A stretch of 56,756 nucleotides of DNA from Verrucomicrobiaceae bacterium (GTDB taxonomy: Bacteria; Verrucomicrobiota; Verrucomicrobiia; Verrucomicrobiales; Verrucomicrobiaceae), in assembly GCA_016795365.1 (NCBI GenBank), contig JAEUHN010000045.1, forward strand, positions 1 through 56,756, given 5' to 3'. Numbering within the stretch: the stretch's first letter is position 1; every line of letters starts with the position of its first letter. The notes beneath the pieces are model-generated. The model made no database searches. It saw nothing but the letters and a program-made list of their open reading frames with translations, and had not been told where the DNA came from. Position numbers and translations under genes: made by a program. This document shows positions 34,769 to 44,200 of this stretch, piece by piece.

Positions 34769-35872
34769 ATGAACGACGGCATGGAATCCTCCACTCCCGC
34801 CTCCGCCATCTCCTCTGCTGACGAGGTTCGGAAGCTGCGCGATGAACTGGACAAGGCGGGCAAGAAGCTCGTCTTCACCAATGGCTGCTTCGACCTCCTC
34901 CACGCCGGGCATGTGCGCTATCTCGCCCAGGCCCGTGCACTTGGTGATGCCCTGGTCGTCGCCTTGAATTCTGATGCGTCCGTGCGCGAACTCAAAGGTC
35001 CCTCGCGTCCCGTCAATACCGAGGAAGATCGTGCCGAGATATTGAAAGGCCTTCGCTCGGTGGATGCCATCTGTGTCTTCACCGAGCCGCGTGTGACCAA
35101 ACTCATCGAGCAGATCAAGCCGCACATCTATGCCAAGGGCGGCGACTATACGGTGGCCTCGCTCAACCCCGAGGAACGCGCGGCTCTGGACTTCGTCGGA
35201 GCCGAGATCGAGATCCTTTCGCTCGTGCCAGGACGCTCCACCACGAAGACGCTGCAACGCATTGCCGCCGGTGAAGCTGAGACCACAGACGCCCCACGCA
35301 AGCTGCGCATCGGCGTGCTTGGCTCCGGCGCGGGCAGCAACTTCGAAGCGATCCGCGGGGCCATCAACGATGGCTCCCTTCACGCTGAGATCGCCTGCGT
35401 GATCAGCGACCACAACGACAGCGGCATCATCACTGCCGCGCGCAAGGCCGGGCTCCCAGCGTTCTTCGTTGATCCGGGCATTAACCCCAAGCGCTTCCCC
35501 GATTCCGCTCAGAAGGAAGTCTGCGAGCACCTTCAGCGAGCTAACGTCGATGTGGTCGTGCTCGCCGGGTTTATGCGAATTGTTCGTGATCCCGTGCTCA
35601 CCGAGTTCAAGGACCGCATCATAAACGTGCATCCCTCACTGCTGCCGAAATTCAAAGGCAGTGACGCGGTCCAGCGTGCTATCGACGAAGGCGAACTCGA
35701 AACTGGCACCACGATTCATCTTGTCACCGCCGCCGTCGATGACGGGCGCATTCTCGCCCAGGCTAGCGTGCCGATCGAGATCGGTGACACCGCGGAGCTA
35801 GTGCACGAACGCATCAAAAAGGAAGAGCACCGGTTGCTGCCACAGGTATTGCGGGAGTGGACTGAGAAATGA
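34769..35872 (+). CDS. Fusion of HldE C-terminal nucleotidyltransferase (ADP-heptose synthesis) and PurN GAR transformylase
   Basis: This single 367-residue frame joins two enzymes. Residues about 32-165 are the RfaE2/HldE cytidylyltransferase-type domain (LVFTNGCFDLLHAGHVRYL, with HxGH at 45-48; TEEDRAEILKGLRSVDAI), which activates heptose-1-phosphate for LPS. Residues about 178-367 are PurN, glycinamide ribonucleotide formyltransferase. It shows the N-terminal GVLGSGAGSNFEAI and the catalytic residues Asn286 and His288 (IINVHPSLLPKFKG), with His317 and Asp324 in line with PurN His137 and Asp144. Both active sites look intact. An Ala/Thr/Glu-rich linker (about 166-177) joins them. The HldE kinase domain is absent, so the phosphorylation step must come from another gene. 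The stop codon lies inside a heptamer repeat. Confidence 0.9.
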   Translation: MNDGMESSTPASAISSADEVRKLRDELDKAGKKLVFTNGCFDLLHAGHVRYLAQARALGDALVVALNSDASVRELKGPSRPVNTEEDRAEILKGLRSVDAICVFTEPRVTKLIEQIKPHIYAKGGDYTVASLNPEERAALDFVGAEIEILSLVPGRSTTKTLQRIAAGEAETTDAPRKLRIGVLGSGAGSNFEAIRGAINDGSLHAEIACVISDHNDSGIITAARKAGLPAFFVDPGINPKRFPDSAQKEVCEHLQRANVDVVVLAGFMRIVRDPVLTEFKDRIINVHPSLLPKFKGSDAVQRAIDEGELETGTTIHLVTAAVDDGRILAQASVPIEIGDTAELVHERIKKEEHRLLPQVLREWTEK

Positions 35873-36003
35873 CGAATGACGAATGTGGAATGACGACAGA
35901 AGCCTCAATGACCAATGACCAAGCCCAACTGATGAAGGCCATGGCGCAGCTCTGCTTCCGGCTTCGTCATTTCTTCGTCATTGGTCATTGGTCATTCGTC
36001 ATT
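35869..36003. repeat. Inverted heptamer arrays between the hldE/purN fusion and uvrD
   Basis: Four tandem heptamers of the form ATGACGA lie at 35869-35896, and two CAATGAC units at 35906-35919. Further right, four inverted units (CGTCATT, GGTCATT, GGTCATT, CGTCATT) occupy 35976-36003, after a partial copy at 35965-35971. The two sides are complementary and could fold into a long stem spanning most of the 160-bp gap. The left array contains the TGA stop codon (35870-35872) of the upstream gene. Confidence 0.8.
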
Positions 36004-36032
36004 CATCCCCTCACCTCCACGACTTCTCCGCG

Positions 36033-38051
36033 ATGAAAGTGGCATTCGGCATGGGGATGCTCAATCCTCAACAACGTGAGGCCGTGATGAGGATCGATGG
36101 ACCAGTGCTCATCCTCGCCGGAGCAGGCACGGGCAAGACGCGCACCATCACGGCGCGCATGTCTTACATGGTCGAGCGCGGCATTCCGCCGCAAAACATC
36201 CTCGCCGTCACCTTCACCAACAAGGCTGCCACTGAAATGCGTGAGCGCGTGATCGACATGGTGCCCGATGGCCTGGGGAGGAAGATCGTGCTCGGCACCT
36301 TCCATGCCTTCTGTGTGAGGCTCCTGCGTGAGCACGCTGAGCGTCTCGGCTACAAGAAGAACTGGACCATCTACACGCAGAACGAACAGACCAGCCTGCT
36401 GAAGCGCGTCATCGTTCGCCTGATGGGCAAGGACGAGTCCTATGATGCCGCGAAGGCGCAGTCGCGAATCAGCAGCGCGAAGAACTCCGGCGTCTCACTG
36501 GGCGATCCGAAGGAGAACACCGAGGCCGCGATCATGGAGGCCTACCAGAGCGAGATGCGCGCTCTGAACGCGATGGATTTCGATGACCTCCTCATCCTCG
36601 GCGTGCAGTTGCTCGAGGAGCACGAGGACATCCGTGATCTCATTCGCTATCGGCACACGCACGTGATGGTGGATGAATTCCAGGACACCAACTCGCTCCA
36701 GATGCGTCTTTTGAATGCCATCGTGGGGCCTCCTTACAATGTGTGCGTCGTGGGCGATGACGATCAGTCCATCTATGGCTGGCGAGGTGCAGACATCACC
36801 AACATCCTGGAGTTCGAGCGCTTCTTCCCCGATCCGCACGTCATCAAGCTGGAGGAAAACTACCGCTCCACCACGCCGATCCTTCACACGGCCAACAGCC
36901 TGATCAAGAACAACGCCGGACGCCGCCCCAAGACGCTCTGGAGCAAGAACCCCGGCAACGACTTTGTCCGCCTGCTCATCACCAACGATGACAAGGAAGA
37001 GTCCGAAATGATCGGGCGCGAGATCGAGAAGGCGCATTTCCAGGACAAGACGCCGTTTGAGGACTTCGCCGTGCTCTTCCGCACCAATGATCAAAGTCGC
37101 ATCCTGGAGCAGCAGTTCAGGCAACGTCGCATTCCTTATCGTGTCATCGGTGCCCGCAGCTTCTTCGACCGTCGCGAGATCAAGGACATCTGCGCCTACC
37201 TCACCGTGCTGCACAATCCGCACGACGACATCAACCTCCTTCGCATTCTCAACACACCCACTCGCGGCATTGGCAATACCACGGCCGAGTTGGCCCGTGA
37301 GGAGAGCATTCAGCGCGGGTGCAGCATTTTCGTGGTCCTGTGCAATCCCGACTTCCAGAGGCGTATGCCGGAAAAGACCAGGAACTCGATTCGCAACTTC
37401 ATCGACTTGCTCAACAAGTATGCCGAAGCCGCTCGCAGCCCCCATGTGCATCTGGGCAAAATGACCGAGCAGCTCATGGTCGAGAGCGGGTATATCGACT
37501 TCCTGAAAAAGCAGGCGAAAGAGCCCGACGAATTCATCGCCTGGGAGAACGGCCTCAAGAGTCTGGTCGATCAGCTCAACGGCTACCATGAGCGCAGCAG
37601 TAAGGAGGGTCTTGCCGGATTCCTCGATGAGATCAGCCTCAATGATGAACGCGAAGACCGGGACAAGGACGACATCACCAAGAAGTCGGGCGTCTGCCTC
37701 ATCACCATGCACGCCAGCAAAGGGCTGGAGTTCCCCGTGGTCTATCTGCCAGGCGTCGAGAACGGACTGCTTCCGCACAAGCGCAGTTGGGACGAAGGTC
37801 GCGTCGATGAAGAGCGTCGTCTGTTCTACGTGGGCATCACTCGTGCAAGGCAAAAACTCACCCTCAGCTACGTGCGCTGGCGCTTGAAATATGGCGAGCG
37901 CATCGCGCAATTGCCCAGTCCCTTCCTCAAGGAGCTGGATCGCAAATACATCGAAGAGCGCGACTACGCCAAGGAGTCGAAAGCCCCCAAGACCGCCGAG
38001 CAAAACAAGAGCTTCATCTCAGGCCTGCGCGCGATGATGTCGGAGGAGTGA
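36033..38051 (+). CDS. ATP-dependent DNA helicase, UvrD/PcrA/Rep family
   Basis: This 672-residue superfamily I helicase unwinds DNA 3' to 5' in repair and in clearing replication forks. I start at ATG 36033, giving MKVAFGMGMLNPQQREAV with the Q motif. Walker A is AGAGTGKT (29-36); VDEFQDTN is the DExx box; DDQSIYGWRGADI is motif III; ENYRSTTPIL is motif IV-like; and VCLITMHASKGLEFPVVYLP and RRLFYVGITRARQKL are motifs V and VI. Length is near PcrA and Rep (about 670-720). It lacks the C-terminal extension that some UvrD proteins use to bind UvrB. uvrC lies 28 kb away and is not linked. Confidence 0.92.
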   Translation: MKVAFGMGMLNPQQREAVMRIDGPVLILAGAGTGKTRTITARMSYMVERGIPPQNILAVTFTNKAATEMRERVIDMVPDGLGRKIVLGTFHAFCVRLLREHAERLGYKKNWTIYTQNEQTSLLKRVIVRLMGKDESYDAAKAQSRISSAKNSGVSLGDPKENTEAAIMEAYQSEMRALNAMDFDDLLILGVQLLEEHEDIRDLIRYRHTHVMVDEFQDTNSLQMRLLNAIVGPPYNVCVVGDDDQSIYGWRGADITNILEFERFFPDPHVIKLEENYRSTTPILHTANSLIKNNAGRRPKTLWSKNPGNDFVRLLITNDDKEESEMIGREIEKAHFQDKTPFEDFAVLFRTNDQSRILEQQFRQRRIPYRVIGARSFFDRREIKDICAYLTVLHNPHDDINLLRILNTPTRGIGNTTAELAREESIQRGCSIFVVLCNPDFQRRMPEKTRNSIRNFIDLLNKYAEAARSPHVHLGKMTEQLMVESGYIDFLKKQAKEPDEFIAWENGLKSLVDQLNGYHERSSKEGLAGFLDEISLNDEREDRDKDDITKKSGVCLITMHASKGLEFPVVYLPGVENGLLPHKRSWDEGRVDEERRLFYVGITRARQKLTLSYVRWRLKYGERIAQLPSPFLKELDRKYIEERDYAKESKAPKTAEQNKSFISGLRAMMSEE

Positions 38052-38081
38052 ACTTGCTTCCTCGCCTGGTGGAAGACTTCG

Positions 38082-41000
38082 CTACTCCACCTTCATCAAG
38101 TAAGCGAAGAAGTCACGAAGGTCAGCATCGGAGACGCCCATCAACAGTCCCGGTGGCATGAGTGACATGGGGGACGCGGTTTGCTTCTTGATGTCCGTCT
38201 GATTGATCTTCGTGATCTGGTTCGCCACATCGCGCAGCGAGATCGTTTTCGCATCCTGCGCGGCCATCATGCCGGTGAGAATCTGGCCGTTGTTCAGTTC
38301 CACCATGTAGGCACCGAAGCCCTCGCGGATCTCCAAGCTAGGAGTGAGGATGTTGCTGAGCCAGAACTCGAGATTGCTGCGGTCGTAGCCAGTGAGTTCG
38401 GGGCCGATCACGTTCCCTTCACCGAATAGCTTGTGACAGACAGCGCAGCGCTGGGTGAAGATCATCTTGCCCTTGGTTGCGTCGCCGGTTCCGCCTTTGA
38501 GCACTGTCTTGATGCGCGTCGCTTCCTTCACAATCTCCTCGGTAGGGGCCACGGCGAGCATGCCTTTCCAGTGCTTTTCGATCGTGGCGTTGATCGCCTC
38601 GTCATTGAAGGACGAGAGCTGGCGGACAATGTCAGGCGTGAAGTGCTTCGCGGGAATCTGCCAGGCATCGACTTTCGCCAGCAGCATCTTCGCCCACTCC
38701 TTGCGACCCGCCATCATGCGCAGCGCAGCTTCGCGCAGTGACTTCTCACCCGCCATGCGTTGCTCCCAGCCATCAAGCATCACGTTGATGAGTTTGTGGT
38801 CATCAAATTTCGCCACGGCAGGAAGCAGGGCGCGTTTGAGCGACTCGTTGCCACCGGCGCTGAACACGGGTGCGATCGCGTCGAGCACTTCTTTTTTGCC
38901 CAGTTCGGCCAGCGTGAGCGCGAGTGCCGCACGCTTCGCAGAGGGGCGTGACTTGTTCGCCACCGTCGCGAGCGCTTCCTTCAGCGCAGCCTTGTCACCA
39001 CTGCGCAACGCGAGTGTGAGATCGCCGCCGCCTTGCTGCTTCATGTAGTCGGCGAGCGCCTTGCTCAACTCGTCGGGCAGCTTGGGCATCTCTGCGCCTT
39101 CAAAAGCCGCTGCGATGCCGGCGATCACCAGACCGCGCGCGTCGTTGTCCGGAGCCATCGCGAGCAGCTTCGTGCAGGACTGGAAGTTCAGTTCGCCACC
39201 CGGCATCGCCCAGCGTTTGCCGAGGTAGTTGAGCAGCTTGGTCTTGCACACGGGATGCGACCACACGTCTTTGTCGCCGAAGACTTCGAGCACGAGATCG
39301 CGATCCGATTCGCACTTCGATTCGAGCAGCCACCAGAGCATCGTCTGCAAGCGCGCATCGCTCGTGGGCAGCAGGGCTTTGAAGATCGGCATCGCGGTCG
39401 TCGCGGGCAGACGCTTCGCCGCTGCCGCGAGCATCGTTTGCACCTCGGGATGCTTCTCGCTGGCAGCAAGTTTGGGCAACTCGGCCATCGCGCTCTTCAT
39501 CTCCACCACCGTGTGACGCACCGCCCAGCGACGCACATACGGATCGGCGTGGTGCATCAAGGCGGTGTTGGTTTCGTCATCGAGATCACCAAGCTGATGC
39601 AGCGCGAACATCGCATCCAGCGCGTGCGGCTCGTCTTGCTTCAAGGCCATCGCCTTCAGCTTCGGCGTGAGTTCGTGCAACTTACGCCAGCCGATCTCCA
39701 GCTCGGCTTGCTTTCGGAACCATTCGTTCTGGTGCGCCAAGTAGCCGAACAACTCCTCCGCTGGAGCCTTGTGCAGATCGAATGGCTTGAGCACCGGTGC
39801 GCCGCTCGCAGGTCGGATGCGATAGATTCGACCGTCCTTCTTTGACCAGTCATCAATCGGGCTCACATGGCTGAGCCGCGTGTCATACCAGTCCGCCATG
39901 TAAACACAGCCATCAGGCCCGCACGCGATGCCGACCGGACGGAACCAGCGATCCGTGGTGGTGATGAGATTCTCCCGATCCTTCGTCGTCGCGGCGCTGC
40001 CATCGAAGATGATGTCGCTGACATAGACGAGGTTGTGCAGCGAGTTCGGCCCGATGATGCGGCCCTCGTAGTTCGAGCCGAGCAAGCCGCCTTCATAGAT
40101 CGTGAAGGCTTGCGTGAAGCGCTTGTTGTCGCCCGTGTGCTTCATGTGATCGAAGAACTCGAACGCATACGGATTCATCGGCGGACCATGCTTGCCCCAG
40201 CCCTTCACGCCGTAGCTGCCGAGTTCGTAGTGCATGCCACGGCTGCCAGCATTCGTGCCAGAGAAGACACGACCTTTGCTATCGATGTCCAGGCTCATGG
40301 TGTTGCCGCCGCCTTCGGCATAAATTTGGAAGGTCTTCTTCACCGGATGGAATCGCCAGATGTGCTGACCTTCCCATTTGACGTGCTTTGTCGTCGCGCT
40401 GCTCACATCGCCCGTCGTCGTGCTGCCGGTCGCGCCGTAGAGCCAGCCATCAGGCCCCCATTGCAGGCTGGTCGCGACGCTGTGCGTGTCCTCGATGCCG
40501 AAGCCACTCAACTCCACGCTCGGATCGCCATCGGGAATGTCGTCGTCATTAGCGTCGGGATAGAACAAGAGATACGGCGCATTCATCACCCAGATGCCAC
40601 CCGCGCCTTTGATCGCCGCAGTGGCGATGTTCAGGCCGTCGATCACCACTTTGGTCTTGTCATATAAACCATCGCCGTCCGTGTCCTCGTGCACGGTCAC
40701 CACGTCGGCACCTTTGACACCATGCGGCGGCGGCTCGGGCACCTTGTCGAACTTCGCGCGGAGATGTTGGTCATAGCTCATCACTTTCAGGCCTGCCGGG
40801 AATTGATACTGCCGATACTGCATGACCCACATGCGACCCCGAGAGTCGAACGAGATATAAAGCGGCTGCGTCACCGCCGGCTCGTGCGCGATGAGATCAA
40901 TCGCGATGTCGCTGCGATGCTGAAAGACCTTCAGCGACTCGTCTGGCGTCTTCGGCGGTGTGTCATCGCGCATCACCCCACGACCCGGACGGTTCTTCAT

Positions 41001-41102
41001 GATCTCGCGCACGGCGTCGTTGCCAGCGACATCGTCGGGATTGACGTTTTGACCCAAGCTAAACGTGGCAAGCGCGAGGAGCGGAAGGAGGTAGCGAAAC
41101 AT
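38082..41102 (-). CDS. PVC-type heme-binding membrane dehydrogenase with HEAT repeats
   Basis: This protein of 1006 residues starts at ATG 41102, giving a clean signal peptide (MFRYLLPLLALATFSLGQ). The N-terminal half is a beta-propeller of the sugar/sorbosone dehydrogenase type, typical of planctomycete and verrucomicrobial membrane dehydrogenases (GAGGIWVMNAPYLLFYPDAN, GFGIEDTHSVATSLQWGPDG, PDGCVYMADWYD). The middle has helical HEAT-like repeats. The C-terminus holds a c-type heme site, CAVCH at 886-890, followed by GEGNVIGPELTGYDRSN and a Met ligand candidate near SPMSLMPPG. It should act in the periplasm, passing electrons to the heme. Substrate unknown. It is divergent from the giant lyase-like protein gene, and they share a 167-bp gap. 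Confidence 0.85.
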   Translation of the reverse strand: MFRYLLPLLALATFSLGQNVNPDDVAGNDAVREIMKNRPGRGVMRDDTPPKTPDESLKVFQHRSDIAIDLIAHEPAVTQPLYISFDSRGRMWVMQYRQYQFPAGLKVMSYDQHLRAKFDKVPEPPPHGVKGADVVTVHEDTDGDGLYDKTKVVIDGLNIATAAIKGAGGIWVMNAPYLLFYPDANDDDIPDGDPSVELSGFGIEDTHSVATSLQWGPDGWLYGATGSTTTGDVSSATTKHVKWEGQHIWRFHPVKKTFQIYAEGGGNTMSLDIDSKGRVFSGTNAGSRGMHYELGSYGVKGWGKHGPPMNPYAFEFFDHMKHTGDNKRFTQAFTIYEGGLLGSNYEGRIIGPNSLHNLVYVSDIIFDGSAATTKDRENLITTTDRWFRPVGIACGPDGCVYMADWYDTRLSHVSPIDDWSKKDGRIYRIRPASGAPVLKPFDLHKAPAEELFGYLAHQNEWFRKQAELEIGWRKLHELTPKLKAMALKQDEPHALDAMFALHQLGDLDDETNTALMHHADPYVRRWAVRHTVVEMKSAMAELPKLAASEKHPEVQTMLAAAAKRLPATTAMPIFKALLPTSDARLQTMLWWLLESKCESDRDLVLEVFGDKDVWSHPVCKTKLLNYLGKRWAMPGGELNFQSCTKLLAMAPDNDARGLVIAGIAAAFEGAEMPKLPDELSKALADYMKQQGGGDLTLALRSGDKAALKEALATVANKSRPSAKRAALALTLAELGKKEVLDAIAPVFSAGGNESLKRALLPAVAKFDDHKLINVMLDGWEQRMAGEKSLREAALRMMAGRKEWAKMLLAKVDAWQIPAKHFTPDIVRQLSSFNDEAINATIEKHWKGMLAVAPTEEIVKEATRIKTVLKGGTGDATKGKMIFTQRCAVCHKLFGEGNVIGPELTGYDRSNLEFWLSNILTPSLEIREGFGAYMVELNNGQILTGMMAAQDAKTISLRDVANQITKINQTDIKKQTASPMSLMPPGLLMGVSDADLRDFFAYLMKVE

Positions 41103-41269
41103 GCTCTGATTAAAGCAGGCCTGGCAAGTATTCTTGCGCCGGGAAGCAATACGAAAATGTTTGGGAATGCCGCCGTGCCGCGCGGTTTCAGGCTTCCTTA
41201 TATCGGGCGCTTCCGCTAGAAACGAACGTTCCCGCTCATGGGAATGTCTGCCTGCCACCACGTCACCCC

Positions 41270-44200
41270 ATGCTTCGATTCCTCGCTCTTGTCTTGTTAG
41301 GCACCGCTTCTCTCCTCGCCCAATCCGGCTCAGGGACGGGCCTCACCGGCCAGTATTACGACACCGCCACCTTCACCACGCTGAAGACGACGCGGACGGA
41401 TGCGACGGTGAATTTCAATTTCAGCACGATGATTCCTTCGGGCACGGCGATCACGGCGGCGACTTCGTATTCGGTGGCGTGGTCGGGGCAGATCGAGCCG
41501 GAGTTTTCGGGGCTCTACACGTTTTATGTCACGGCGGATGATGGGGCGCGGCTTTGGGTGAATGATCAGATGATCGCGAGTCGCACCTTTTTCACCACGC
41601 CGACCGAAATGCGCGGGCAGGTCACTTTGGAGGCGGGGAAACGCGTGAACATCCGGCTGGAGTTCATCCAGCAATCAGGCGGCGCTTCGGTGAAGCTGGA
41701 ATGGTCGAGCGCATCGCGGGCGCGGGAGGTGATTCCGACTTCGCGGCTGTATCCGGCTCGCGTGGACAAGGTGGGTGGCTCGGTGTTGAAGGAACATTGG
41801 AGCGGCATCACGGGCGGGGCGATTTCGTCGATCACGTCGAACGCGAACTATCCGGGCAAGCCCGGCGGTCGCGAGTTCATCACGTCGTTTGAGTGTCTGG
41901 CGCAGGATTGGGCGGATTCGTATGGCACGCGCGTGACGGGTTTCATCGTGCCGCCGGTGACGGGGAGTTACACCTTCGCGGTGAGTGGTGATGAGGTGGT
42001 GGAGCTTTATGTGAGCACGGATGCGACGAGCGCGAACAAGTCACTCGCGGCGAGTGTGAGCAGCGCGACGGCTTTTCGTGCTTGGGGCACGCCTTCGACG
42101 GCGCGGACGTTGACGCAGGGCGTGCGGTATTATGTGGAACTGCTGCACAAGGAGAACACGGGCACGGATCATTGGAGCGTGGGCTGGAAAAAGCCGGGCG
42201 ACTCGGTGTTTTCGGTGATTCCGGGCTCGGCGCTGGCGCAACCGGGCACGACGACGACGCAACCGACGGAAGCGAATCTACTCAACACGATGGCGCAGGA
42301 GCATCCGCGCTTGTTTGCGACTGCGGAACGCTTCGCGAAGCTCAAAGCGGCCTATTTGAGCCCCACGGCGTCGCAGGCGAAAACGTGGGCGACGAGCACG
42401 ATCAGCTCCGCGAACACGATCCTCACTCAAGCGCCCGTGGTCTATGCGCCGGATGTGCGCAGCACCATTCTGAGCGAATCGCGCACGGTGAAGGATCGCA
42501 TGTATAAACTGGCACTCGCTTGGTGGATGACGGGCGATGCGCAGTATGCGGAGCGGGCGTGGACGGAGCTGAACACCGTGGCGGACAACACGCTCTTCCC
42601 GAATTGGAATCCGAGTCACTTCCTCGATGTCGCGGAGATGACGCACGCGTGCGCGATCGGCTACGACTGGTTTTACCACTACTGGGACACCGCGCGGCGT
42701 ACAACGATCCGCAACGCGATCATCAACAAAGGTCTCAATCCGGGCCTCTCGCAGTTCACCTCGAACGTGGGCTGGTCGCAAGGCGATGGCAACAACTGGA
42801 ACCAGGTCTGCACCGGCGGTTTGACGATGGGGGCGCTGGCGCTGGGCACGGAAAGCGAGGCGCTGGTGGAAAACATCCTCAATCGCTCCATCAACTCGAC
42901 ACGTCCTTGCTGGAAGCACTTCACCACCGACAACGGCGCGTGGTATGAAGGCCCGGGCTACTGGGGTTACACGACGGAATATGGCATCCGCATGCTCGCG
43001 GCGCTGGAGTGGGTGCTCGGCAGTGATTTTGGCCTCAGCAACACGCAAAACGTCTCCGAGTCCGGCTTTGCGCCGATCCTTTCGCTCGGCACGTCGAATG
43101 TGATCTTCAATTACGCGGACTCCGGCGCGGGTGGTGCCTCGCGCGGCCCGGTGTTTCAGTGGCTGGCGCGTCGCTATGGCCAGCCGGTGTATGATTGGTG
43201 GAACAATCAAGGCAGCGGCGGTGCGCTCGATGCGCTGTGGTGGAATGAAAGCTCGACCACGCCGGCGAGCAGCGCGCAGCAGCCGGACATGGCTTTCCAC
43301 GGCGAGGAAGGCACCGCGTTCGAGTCGCAGGAGATGGTGACGATGCGCGGCAAATGGAATGACTCGCGAGCGACCTTCGTCGGCGTGAAGGCGGGGCAAA
43401 TGGGCGCGGATCATGGCAATCTCGATGCGGGCACCTTTGTGCTCGATGCGCTCGGCACGCGCTGGTTTCACGATCTCGGCAGCGACAACTACGCGCTGCC
43501 CAATTACTTCAGCGGCACCTCGAATGCGTCGGGCGTGGATCGCTGGGACTACTACCGCATGCGGCCCGAGGGCCAGAACACGCTCGCGATCAACCCCGAC
43601 GGAACCGCGGGCATGGTGCTGAATGCGGTCGCGCCGCTGATCGCGTATCAAACCGAGCCCGGCGGCAGCGGTTCGTTCGCGATTCATGATCTCACGCCCG
43701 TTTACAGCGGCATGAGCAAGGTGTGGCGTGGCACGCGGCTCATGGGTGCACGCAATCAAGTGCTCGTGCAGGATGAGATTCAATCGGCCACCGGCAAGAC
43801 GGTGTGGTGGTTCGCGCATTACACCTATCCGGCCACGAGCGTCGTGATCGATCCCGATGGCACCAGCGCGATGATGACTCGCGGTGTGGAGCGTCTCTGG
43901 TGCAAAATCGTGAGCGGCGGCGGCACTTTCCAGATCATGGATGCGGTGCCGCTGCCCGGTTCGGCGAATCCGGTGACGAGTCCGGCGCAGAACGCGAACA
44001 CCGGCCACAAGAAGCTCGCGATCAATCTCACGAACGTCACGAACACGACGCTCGCGGTGTGGTTCGTGCCTTTGCAAACGGCTGATCCGATCCCCACGAC
44101 GCTGCCGACGATCACCGCGCTCAACACTTGGAACATCAGCGCCACGAATGATGCGCCGGTGGCCGTGAATGGGGTCGCCACGAGCAATGGCGAGAACCCG

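Noticed and set aside
38065..38095. Bidirectional terminator between uvrD and the dehydrogenase gene
   Set aside because: A 6-bp stem (GGTGGA with TCCACC) exists, but it is short, lies partly in the dehydrogenase coding region and has no T-run.
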